Below are positions 8,893-16,408 of a stretch of DNA of 64,000 nt, in pieces. The notes under the pieces are model-generated. The model had not been told where the DNA came from and did no database searches. It worked only from the letters and a program-made list of their open reading frames with translations. Source of the stretch: Bin5 sp965218625 (GTDB lineage: Bacteria; Chloroflexota; Anaerolineae; Caldilineales; Caldilineaceae); NCBI GenBank assembly GCA_965218625.1, contig CBDCLG010000015.1, positions 310,001 to 374,000 of the forward strand. The letters are read 5' to 3'. Position numbers and translations under genes: made by a program. Within the stretch, counting starts at the first letter, position 1, and each line of letters begins with the position of its first letter.

Positions 8893-10167
8893 TTAACCGC
8901 GTTGTGACAGCACATCCTTCTCGTAGCGGCGAATCTCCTCCAGGAATGCCATACCCACCGGAACATCCTGCTGCAGGCAGTGGTAGTCCCAGACGGCGGC
9001 GTGCGGCATGACCTTCAGCTCTTCCATCAGCGCCAGGCGAGTCGTGTAATCGCCCTTGCGCTCGAACTCCTGCAGAGCCGCGCGCGGCTCCAGCAGGGCC
9101 AGCAGTAACGCCCGCAGCGAGTTGCGCGTGCCAATCGCCCACGCGGCCACGCGGTTGATGCTGGCGTCGAAGTAGTCCAACCCGATGTGTACGCGGTCCA
9201 GGTGGCCGCCGCGCACGATCTCCTGCATGATCGCCTGCAGCTCGTCGCTGAAGGTGACGACATGGTCGCTGTCCCAGCGCACGCCGCGGCTGACATGGAG
9301 GACCAGCTCGGGCACAAAGAGCAGGCAGGCGGAAATCTTGTCGGAGATGACCTCAGTCGGATGAAAGTGGCCGGCGTCGAGACAAAGCGCCTTATCGTTG
9401 TGCGCGGCATAGCCCAGATAAAACTCATGCGAGCCGACAACATAGCTCTCGGAGCCGAGACCGAACAGTTTGCACTCGATGGCGTCGCGATTGTGGTTCG
9501 GATCGATCTCCTTCTCAAAGATCTGGTCGAGTGCGTCTTTGAGCAGCCGCCTGGGCGTTGTGCGGTCGCTCGGCGAATCCTTGAGGCCGTCCGGAATCCA
9601 GATATTGGTCATCGCCGGCGTGCCCAGCTCCTGGCCGAAGAAGGCCCCGATCTGGCGGCAAGCGATGCAGTGCTGGATCCAGAATTGGCGAATGTCGTTG
9701 TCGTAGGAGGCCAGCGTAAATCCGTCATCGGCCAGGGGATGGGAGAAGAGCGTGGGGTTGAAGTCGATGCCGTGGCCGTTCTCCCTGGCCCACTGGGCCC
9801 AGCCCTGGAAGTGCCGCGGCGCGATCTCGTTGCGGGCCGGACTTTCGTCGGTGTCCGGGTACATGGCGTGAAGATTGAGGCGGTGGCTGCCTGGTATGAC
9901 GCTGTAGGCGATATTCAGATCGCTGCGAAGTTCATCCACTGTGCGGGCGCGCCCTGGGTAGTTGCCGGTCGCCATCAGGCCGCCGCCCAGCCCGCGGTCC
10001 GGCTCTTCAAAGCCGAGAACGTCGTCACCCTGCCAGCACTGAAGGCTGATGGGTACGCCGCGCAGCGTTTCAAGCGCTTGCTCCGTGTCCGCGCCGATGG
10101 CAGTGTAACGTTCGCATGCCAGTGTGTAGGCATCTTCAATCTGTTTCGATGTGGCAGCAAAGTTCAT
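8893..10167 (-). CDS. rhaA: L-rhamnose isomerase
   Basis: 424-residue metal-dependent TIM-barrel isomerase converting L-rhamnose to L-rhamnulose, the first intracellular step of rhamnose use. Family signatures include ISLQCWQGDDV near the N-terminus, HAMYPDTDES, metal-site segments such as CLDAGHFHPTEVI, and VHIGLDYFDASINR. Length fits the E. coli-type enzyme. Start at ATG 10167 with GGAG seven bases upstream in place of the in-frame ATG at 10179. Followed at 41 bases by rhaB, so the product is passed directly to the kinase. Confidence 0.95.
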   Translation of the reverse strand: MNFAATSKQIEDAYTLACERYTAIGADTEQALETLRGVPISLQCWQGDDVLGFEEPDRGLGGGLMATGNYPGRARTVDELRSDLNIAYSVIPGSHRLNLHAMYPDTDESPARNEIAPRHFQGWAQWARENGHGIDFNPTLFSHPLADDGFTLASYDNDIRQFWIQHCIACRQIGAFFGQELGTPAMTNIWIPDGLKDSPSDRTTPRRLLKDALDQIFEKEIDPNHNRDAIECKLFGLGSESYVVGSHEFYLGYAAHNDKALCLDAGHFHPTEVISDKISACLLFVPELVLHVSRGVRWDSDHVVTFSDELQAIMQEIVRGGHLDRVHIGLDYFDASINRVAAWAIGTRNSLRALLLALLEPRAALQEFERKGDYTTRLALMEELKVMPHAAVWDYHCLQQDVPVGMAFLEEIRRYEKDVLSQRG

Positions 10168-10226
10168 CGAGCACTCCATGTTGACAGAAACGTCGCTTCC
10201 TACTCGTCGTTTTGTCGTTGCAATCG

Positions 10227-10616
10227 TCAGACCTCGACCCGAACCGTTTCACCAGGGCCATCCATCTGCATTATTAACCGATTGAGCACATTTCGCCCCA
10301 AGATTATTCCTTCGCCCCACTCGTCGCAGATGAGTTCCATGCCAGGCAGAAGCAATGAGTCGAACAGCAAGAGATCTCCCCGGTAAATCTCCACCTGTAC
10401 TGAGTTGTCCTGCAAATGCGAACGCAATGAGGCCACGTAGGAAATCGGCAACTCCAGTTCGCGGATTATACCACTCGCAACGAAGGTCCCATCTGAACCT
10501 GTATCAATGAGTGCATCATACGGAAAGCTGCGGTCCGAGTCAGCAGATGCCGAAACGCGAACAGAGACAGTTGGTGCTGGAGGACTATAGGCGTAGCTGT
10601 AGGCGATTGTGCTCAT
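10227..10616 (-). CDS. Retropepsin-like aspartic protease
   Basis: 129-residue single-domain protein with the aspartic protease motif Asp38-Thr39-Gly40 in ALIDTGSDGTFV and the matching C-terminal hydrophobic-Gly motif GIILGRNVLNRL, the pattern of clan AA retropepsins that dimerise to make an active site. No signal peptide, so probably cytosolic. Its ATG at 10616 overlaps the corrected stop of the upstream gene by four bases (ATGA). That gene in turn overlaps the dnaE stop in the same way, so the three are translationally coupled. Substrate unknown; such small bacterial retropepsins are often paired with a short upstream partner. Confidence 0.75.
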   Translation of the reverse strand: MSTIAYSYAYSPPAPTVSVRVSASADSDRSFPYDALIDTGSDGTFVASGIIRELELPISYVASLRSHLQDNSVQVEIYRGDLLLFDSLLLPGMELICDEWGEGIILGRNVLNRLIMQMDGPGETVRVEV

Positions 10617-10973
10617 GTGCTAACAGTTCTTCCTCCGTGAATTCTAAACTCAGGCGGTCCTTCGGCAGGAATGATGGCTACGGCTATGGCGCCGAACCGA
10701 CTCCGCACGCGGCAGTTGCAGAGCGTCGACATCGACATCGCTGTCTACGACTTGCCGATTGTGCAACGCCACATGCCGACCCTCGTAGCGGGCACGACGG
10801 CTCAATGGCTGCGAGAGCCACCAACTCTGCTCCTGTTGGATCTTGCTGCGCTGGCGCTGTGCCCGCTCTTTCCACAACATTTCTCCCAGAAATGCCGCCA
10901 CTGAGAGACCCTTCTCTTCGGCTGTCTCTTTAAGCTGTTGAGCCAGGGATTCCGAAATTGGCAAGTCTGTCAT
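10613..10973 (-). CDS. Small partner protein of the retropepsin (frameshifted)
   Basis: As read, the frame from ATG 10973 stops at 10650 after an implausible tail. A +1 shift near 10712-10718 (CTG-C-CGC) gives a coherent C-terminus, RVRSRFGAIAVAIIPAEG and onward, that ends at 10613 exactly overlapping the protease start. The corrected protein is about 119 residues: an N-terminal helical segment (LAQQLKETAEEKGLSVAAFL) resembling a ribbon-helix-helix or membrane-proximal helix, then YEGRHVALHNRQVVDSD, which resembles DUF5678-type domains. The start overlaps the dnaE stop by ATGA. Function unknown. The shift looks like a one-base insertion or sequencing error. Confidence 0.6.
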
Positions 10974-13668
10974 GGTACTTTGGCCGCGCTTTCCACCGCC
11001 ACTTCCACTTTGAAGTGGTTGCGCAAGTCGTGGAGCAGGCGGTCGCTGACAGTGCAGAATTCGTTGGGGAAGGTGAGCTGATGCCGAGAGCCGTTGGTTT
11101 CCATCACTACGATGAACTGATCGCGCCCTCTCGGATCGCGCACCGCTTCGAAGATTTCGCGCAGCCGGTACTTGTCGCGTTCAAACCGGCCGCTGCGGCT
11201 GAAAATTATGTGCAGGACCTGGCCGGCGTTCGACGTTGCGGGCGCGGCCGCTTCAGCCGGAGCCATTGCAGCGGGTCTGGAGGAAACGCCGCCATTGGAA
11301 ACGGGCGACCGGCGGTTGGAAGCGGCATCGGCGGCGGGTCTGGAGGAAACGCCGCCATTGGAAACGGGCGACCGGCGATTGGAAGCGGCATCGGCGGCGG
11401 CTGGGCCGCTGTGCGGCATCTCTTCGACAACGCTGGACGCATCCCGACCACTCTCCGCTAGCTCCTGTCCCCCCTGCTCGGCGAGCAAAGAAGCCTTATC
11501 AACCGCCGGCTCTTGCTCCTTCATTTTGCCGGAAACAAGGAGAGGCGTCTCAGAGTAGAGCCCAGTTTCGACAGGGGCTTCCGTTGGGTCAGTCTCTGCA
11601 TCGCTTCCATATTCCGCCGGCGGTTTTTCTGCCATTTCATCGCTGAAGGAAGACTCTGTCAGGTTCGCGGGGGCGTTGTCCCCCGGAGTTTCGAGCGCAG
11701 GTGGCATAAAGTTGGCGTCGTCCTCGCCCGCGATAGAGGCGGCGGGAAACTGCGGGGGCGCCGCGGCGAGGTCTCTGTCGCGCTCGTCGGCTTTGGCCAT
11801 ACCGAACTCGACTGCAGTATGCAGCGTATCGACCAGAACGCTGGTGCGCGCGCCGCGCGTCTGGGCCTTTCCTTTTACCATCACCACGCGTTCCTCTTGC
11901 AGATGCTCCTTGAATTCCTGATAAACACCTGGGAAGAAGACCGCTTCGCACTGGCCTTGCATGTCCTCCAATTGGACAAAGGCCATCCTGTCCCCTTTCT
12001 TGGTGACGGTGGTGCGGACTGAAGCGAGCATTCCGGCCAGTGTTACGTTTTTGCCGTCATGCCGCTCGCCCAGCTCAGCGCAGGTGCAGGTGGTGAAGCG
12101 GCTCAGGTCGACGCTCAGTTGCTGCACGGGGTGGCTGCTGACAAAGACGCCGAGCAGCTCCTTCTCCCACTGGAAGCGCTCCCGGTCGCTTTCTTTTGCC
12201 GGCCCCGAATTCTCCTCGTCGGACAGACGGATGGGGAACTGTTCCGGCTGCGCGCTGCCATTGGCGGCGCCCAGCAGATCAAACATCGACAGCTGGCCGC
12301 TCTCCCGGTCGATGTGCGTGGCGGCTGAACGGGCGATGCACTGGTCTACAACGTCGAGCAGGCGGTTGCGGATTCCCGCCTTTCTTCGGTCGCGCTGCTG
12401 GCAAAAGCGGTCGAGCGCGCCCACCTTGATCAGACATTCGAGAGAGCGCTTATTCACTTGGCGCAGGTCGACGCGATCGCACAGATCCTCGAGGTTGTCG
12501 AAGGGGCCGTCTTCCGCTCTCGCTTCGAGAATCGCCTGCACGGGGCCGACGCCCACGTTCTTAACCGCGGCCATACCAAAACGGATGGCAGCGCCTTCGG
12601 AAACGGGGAACTGGAAAGCGAGGGTGGGATCTTTGGGCAGCGCCCCCTGTTCAGCGTCGGAGGGAAGATCCTGAATCGCGAAGTCGAGGCCGCTATGGTT
12701 CACGTCCGGCGGCAGCACGTGGATGCCCATGCGCCGGCTTTCCTGGATGTAGTTAATCACTTTTTCGGTCTTGTCGCGCTCGACAAGCAGGAGCGCAGCC
12801 ATATATTCGACCGGATAGAGCGCCTTCAGATAGGCGGTCTGAATGGTGATGACCGCGTAATCGGCTGCGTGGGCTTTGTTGAAACCATAACGGCCAAAGT
12901 ACTCGATGTCGGCGTAGATGTCCTGCGCGGCGCTGGCCGAGATGCCGTTCTTGTCGCAGCCACCGATGAATAGCGCCTTATGGTACTCGATCTTGGCAGC
13001 GTCCTTCTTGCTGATGGCCTGGCGGACCAGGTCGGCCTCACCCGGCGAATACCCGGCCAACTGGTTGAGAATCTGAATGATCTGTTCCTGGTAGACGATG
13101 ATGCCATAGGTTTCAGCCAAAGTCGGCTCAAGAGAAGGATGCTTGAACTCCGCCGCCTCCTCGCCGTGCATCCGCCTGATGTAATTGGGAATATACTCCA
13201 TCGGTCCCGGACGATAGAGGGAAATCGTGGCGATGATGTGCTCAAAGGCGCTGGGTTTCATCTCGGTCAACACCCGCCGCATGCCCTGGGACTCGACCTG
13301 AAAGACGCCGCTCACCTCACCGCTGGAGAGGAGTCGGAAGGCCGGTTCAGCCGCCTCACCTTCGAAAGGGATGGTGTCTAGCCCGTACTCGGTGCCGCGG
13401 TTTTCCTTGATCAGGCGGCAGGCCTCGCGCATGACAGTCAGCGTGCTCAGGCCGAGAAAGTCGATCTTGAGCAGACCGAGCGACTCCAGAACCGGAAACT
13501 CGAACTGCGTGATCGCCTCGGTGATGGCGCCCCTGGAACCGCGCATCAGCGGCGTGTAGTGGGTCAGCTCTTTGTCGGCGACGATCACCGCGGCTGCGTG
13601 GATGCCGGCATGGCGGGCGACGCCCTCAAGCTGCATCGAGGTATCCAACAGATTCCTCTCCCAGCCAT
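10970..13668 (-). CDS. dnaE: DNA polymerase III alpha subunit, C-terminal part (after a frameshift)
   Basis: About 899 residues continuing the DnaE chain after a +1 shift near 13655-13670. It begins with NLLDTSMQLEGVARHAGIHA of the finger region and runs through the fingers (VFQVESQGMRRVLTEMKPSA, SLYRPGPMEYIPNYIRRMHG), the helix-hairpin-helix segment, and an OB fold (KNVTLAGMLASVRTTVTKKG). It then has a Ser/Glu/Pro-rich linker with two 21-residue tandem repeats and a final folded domain (FERDKYRLREIFEAVRDPRG). The linker and extra domain make the joined protein about 1,400 residues, longer than the usual ~1,160. Its stop overlaps the next gene by ATGA. It synthesises the chromosome as the replicative polymerase. 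Confidence 0.9.
11271..11396. repeat. Two tandem 63-base repeats inside dnaE
   Basis: Copies at 11271-11333 and 11334-11396 differ at a single base near 11315. They encode two copies of a 21-residue Ser/Asn/Arg-rich unit in the linker of the DnaE C-terminal region. Near identity at the DNA level points to recent duplication. Confidence 0.9.
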
Positions 13669-15164
13669 TCCTTCTTGTAGAGCTCCTCCAGCTCAGGTGC
13701 GTAGGACTCATTGTCCCTGGTCAACACATCCTGGATCGTCGTCGGCTTGCCCGGAGTTGAGGGTATCATCTTGGCGATGCGGTCGACGTCGTCGAGCGAG
13801 ATATCCTGGGCGCGGCCTACGTCGCGGATGGCGGCGCGGGCCTTCATGCGCCCGAAGGTGGCGATCTGGGCGACCTGGTCGCTGCCGTACTTTTCGACTG
13901 TGTAGCGTATCACCTCTTCGCGCTGGTCGTCGGGGTAGTCGAGGTCGAAGTCAGGCATCGTCACGCGGCCCGGGTTCAGGAAACGCTCAAAGATGAGGTT
14001 GTTGTGCAGCGGGTCCAGGCCGGTGATGCCGATGCTGTAGGCCACGAGGGAGCCGGCCCCCGAGCCGCGCACGTTCCACCAGATGTTGCGCCTACGGGCA
14101 AAGTCGCACAGATCGGCGACAATCAGGAAGTAGACATCGAAACCCATCTCGTGGATGATGCGCAGTTCGCGTTCTTTGCGCTCCTGAATCTCTTCATCTC
14201 CGGCCCTATCGCCGTAAAGGCGCTTCACGCCGTGGTCGGTGAGATGGCGCAGATAGATCTCGTAGGTATAGCCTTCCGGGATGTCGATGTCGGGCAGGTG
14301 ATATTCGTCATCCTCCAGGTCAACATCGCACATTTCAGCAACAAGAAGGGAATTATCGAAGGCGGAGGCGGGCAAATCGAGCAGCGGACGGAATGTGTCT
14401 TCCATCTGCTGGCGGCTCTTGAGGAAATAGCTCTGGTCGCTGAGCTTCATCCGTTTCTCTTCGTTCAGCCTGGTATTGGTCTGCACGCACAGCAGCACTT
14501 CATGAGGGGCGGCATCGCTCTCGCTCACGTAGTGAACGTCGTTGGTTACGAGAAGCCGCAGGCCGAACTTATCGGCCCAGGGGACGAGCGTCCGGTTCAC
14601 CTCGCGTAGTTCGGGAATGTTGTGTTCCTGGACCTCCACGAAAAAACGCTCTTTGCCGAAAACATCGACATACCAGCCCAAACGCTCGTAGGCTTCTCGC
14701 TCCTTTCCCTGCATCAACAAGGCTGGTACCTCCGCGCCCAGACAGCCTGTCGTGCACAGGATGCCCTCGGCGTGCGCGGCGAGAAACTCATGGTCGACAC
14801 GGGGTTTGTAATAGAATCCGTCGGTATTGCCGTTGCTGACGATCTTCAGGATGTTGCTGTAGCCGGTCATATTTCTGGCCAACAGCAGCAGGTGATAGTT
14901 CTCCCGGTCGAGTTGAGGATCGCGCCCGTGCATCGGACGCTGCCAGAGGGTCTGGTAGGCCTCGACGCCGATGATTGGCTTGATGTCGGCCGCTTTGCAC
15001 GCACGGTAGAATTCAATAACGCCGTGCATGGCGCCGTGATCTGTCAAGGCGAGAGCGGACTGCCCGAGACGCGCGGCCTCATTTACCAGGTCGTCAATGC
15101 GGCCTAGACCGTCGAGGAGTGAATACTCGGAATGGGTATGCAGATGGACGAAATCGTTGGACAT
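13626..15164 (-). CDS. dnaE: DNA polymerase III alpha subunit, N-terminal part (before a frameshift)
   Basis: 512 codons from ATG 15164 to a stop at 13626. It carries the PHP domain (FVHLHTHSEYSLLDGLGR, then ALTDHGAMHGVIEFYRAC), the palm with RGSGAGSLVAYSIGITGLDP, and the catalytic aspartates in MPDFDLDYPDDQREEVI. The chain reads correctly to YAPELEELYKKEW and then loses the family pattern, which reappears in the +1 frame. The two halves abut without any intein motif, so this is not the split-intein DnaE of cyanobacteria. DnaE is essential, so a real null is unlikely; a base error is the simplest explanation. No strong ribosome binding site at 15164; an open extension to 15239 looks non-coding. 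Confidence 0.92.
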   Translation of the reverse strand: MSNDFVHLHTHSEYSLLDGLGRIDDLVNEAARLGQSALALTDHGAMHGVIEFYRACKAADIKPIIGVEAYQTLWQRPMHGRDPQLDRENYHLLLLARNMTGYSNILKIVSNGNTDGFYYKPRVDHEFLAAHAEGILCTTGCLGAEVPALLMQGKEREAYERLGWYVDVFGKERFFVEVQEHNIPELREVNRTLVPWADKFGLRLLVTNDVHYVSESDAAPHEVLLCVQTNTRLNEEKRMKLSDQSYFLKSRQQMEDTFRPLLDLPASAFDNSLLVAEMCDVDLEDDEYHLPDIDIPEGYTYEIYLRHLTDHGVKRLYGDRAGDEEIQERKERELRIIHEMGFDVYFLIVADLCDFARRRNIWWNVRGSGAGSLVAYSIGITGLDPLHNNLIFERFLNPGRVTMPDFDLDYPDDQREEVIRYTVEKYGSDQVAQIATFGRMKARAAIRDVGRAQDISLDDVDRIAKMIPSTPGKPTTIQDVLTRDNESYAPELEELYKKEWLGEESVGYLDAA

Positions 15165-15307
15165 TTGAGGGCTGGAACGTCGCACGTGAGAAGGCGAGAC
15201 CCTGCGCCCGCGCCGGCACACGTAATCTCGCTCAATCATACATCAGATTCGCCAAGGCAAAAAGCCTTTCCCTAGCTTTAGTCGGTTGGTAAGACCGTCT
15301 CCACATC

Positions 15308-15323
15308 CATTTGGACACAAATG
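15308..15323. promoter_or_regulatory. Palindrome CATTTG-N4-CAAATG
   Basis: Perfect 6-4-6 inverted repeat midway between dnaE and hsp20. Possible operator; no regulator can be assigned from sequence. Confidence 0.35.
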
Positions 15324-15351
15324 TTCCTCTAACTTTGCGCTGACCTCTATC

Positions 15352-15367
15352 TAACGTTCGCCCGTTA
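15352..15367. promoter_or_regulatory. Palindrome TAACG-N6-CGTTA upstream of hsp20
   Basis: Perfect 5-6-5 inverted repeat whose right arm touches the possible -10 element TATATT. Its position suits a repressor of the heat-shock gene. The half-site AACG resembles the CAACG palindrome at 1451, but the spacing differs. Confidence 0.35.
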
Positions 15368-15486
15368 TATTTGTAAGGGTGCGCGGCAGAAAGACGGCCA
15401 ACGGGACAGTCAAGCGGGATGGCCGGACTTTCGAAGCGTACTGAAGACCAAAAAGTGGCGTAAATGAAGGCAGAAGGAGGAATAAA

Positions 15487-15960
15487 ATGAGCAGATTGGT
15501 ACGATGGGACCCATTCCGTGAGATGGTTTCGGTTCGCAATCAGATGGACCAGCTTGTCGGGGACTTTCTGCGTGAGCCGAGCGGTTGGCAAGGCAACCAG
15601 GAAGGCGGACTCAGACGGCTTGCGCTGGATGTGTACGAGGACGACAACGGCTACAGTGTGACGGCATCGATGCCTGGAATCGACCCGGAAGAGCTCGACA
15701 TCAGCTTCTCAGAAAACAGGCTGACGATTCAGGGCGAAACGCAGGCGCAGGAAGTGGACGAGAGCGCAAAGTGGCATGTGCGCGAGCGCCAGATCGGCAG
15801 GTACATGCGCAGCATCACACTGCCGGCGGCGGTCAACGCCGACAACATCGGCGCCGCCTACGAGGACGGCGTCCTCACACTGACGCTGCCGAAGGCCGAG
15901 GAGGTAAAGCCCCGGCGCATTGCGGTGCAGGTTGCGGGAGATAGTGCGGTCAACGCCTAG
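15487..15960 (+). CDS. Hsp20/alpha-crystallin family small heat-shock protein
   Basis: 157-residue ATP-independent holdase chaperone that binds unfolding proteins as oligomers. A short N-terminal arm (VRWDPFREMVSVRNQMDQL) precedes the alpha-crystallin domain: LALDVYEDDNGYSVTASMPG, then RYMRSITLPAAVNADNIGA and YEDGVLTLTLPKAEE, the conserved G-x-L-x-(L)-x-P end. A C-terminal extension holds RRIAVQV in place of the usual I-x-I anchor. Start at ATG 15487 with a strong AGAAGGAGGA upstream. Monocistronic as far as visible, divergent from dnaE. Confidence 0.95.
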   Translation: MSRLVRWDPFREMVSVRNQMDQLVGDFLREPSGWQGNQEGGLRRLALDVYEDDNGYSVTASMPGIDPEELDISFSENRLTIQGETQAQEVDESAKWHVRERQIGRYMRSITLPAAVNADNIGAAYEDGVLTLTLPKAEEVKPRRIAVQVAGDSAVNA

Positions 15961-16067
15961 CGCGATCCTCGCCTGAAGCGAAGGCTGAATCCACTGAACA
16001 GACGCCGGCTCATGCAGATGGGTCGTCGTCTATTTTCGCGGCTGATGTGCGCTCGCAAAGGGAGGAG

Positions 16068-16103
16068 GAGCCCCGGCAAGTGAGACGCACTTTACCGGGG
16101 CTC
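16068..16103 (+). terminator. Strong hairpin downstream of hsp20
   Basis: GAGCCCCGG (16068-16076) pairs with CCGGGGCTC (16095-16103); an inner stem AAGTG/CACTT closes on loop AGACG. No T-run follows, so it may act as a factor-assisted terminator, a 3-prime stabiliser of the hsp20 mRNA, or a leader structure for the small ORF that follows. Confidence 0.55.
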
Positions 16104-16124
16104 ACAGCGGAGGGAGGAAGGAGA

Positions 16125-16235
16125 ATGGTCGTGGCAGAAGCGATTGCAGCGGCGACCCCACTCGACGCCCGCTTACTGCCACTTGACGCCACTATACTCG
16201 AATTCCCGACGCGATTCACTATGCAATATGCATAA
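16125..16235 (+). CDS. Possible small protein, 36 residues
   Basis: ATG 16125 follows a long purine-rich Shine-Dalgarno (GGAGGGAGGAAGGAG). The frame encodes MVVAEAIAAATPLDARLLPL and sixteen more residues, weakly hydrophobic and with no recognised domain. It lies directly behind a strong hairpin. The ribosome binding site is the only support; it may be a leader peptide or chance. Confidence 0.25.
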   Translation: MVVAEAIAAATPLDARLLPLDATILEFPTRFTMQYA

Positions 16236-16362
16236 TGATTCGGCCCTTTCGCTGGATGGTTTGCCCGCTCTTTGCGACCATCAGGATTATTGTCAGCCGC
16301 ACACCGTGTAAGTTGCACAGGTACGGGACCTTGGCGGGCATCCAGCGCTCTGTGCCGGCCTG

Positions 16363-16371
16363 TGATAGAAT
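16363..16371 (+). promoter_or_regulatory. Candidate extended -10 promoter of selD
   Basis: TGATAGAAT fits TG-N-TAxAAT, an extended -10 element, 37 bases upstream of the selD ATG. No good -35 hexamer is visible, as is common for extended -10 promoters. Confidence 0.3.
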
Positions 16372-16408
16372 TACTGTGCGGGTGCGATTCAACTCAGGAA
16401 AAAGTGAG

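Larger units (their letters stand above)
15165..15486. other. Intergenic region between dnaE and hsp20, with palindromes
   Basis: 322 bases holding the upstream regions of the divergent dnaE and Hsp20 genes. Two perfect palindromes stand out and are listed separately. TATATT at 15366-15371 could be a -10 box for Hsp20, but I see no -35 at a good distance. No CIRCE element (TTAGCACTC-N9-GAGTGCTAA) is present. The AAGGAGGA Shine-Dalgarno of Hsp20 ends the region. Confidence 0.5.
15961..16408. other. Intergenic region between hsp20 and selD
   Basis: 448 bases containing a strong hairpin (16068-16103), a possible 36-codon ORF with an unusually strong Shine-Dalgarno (16125-16235) and a candidate extended -10 promoter for selD (16363-16371). 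No other coding pattern was recognised. Confidence 0.5.

Noticed and set aside
13626..13711. dnaE split by a split intein as in cyanobacteria
   Set aside because: No intein sequence flanks the junction and the two parts meet within a few codons in neighbouring frames.
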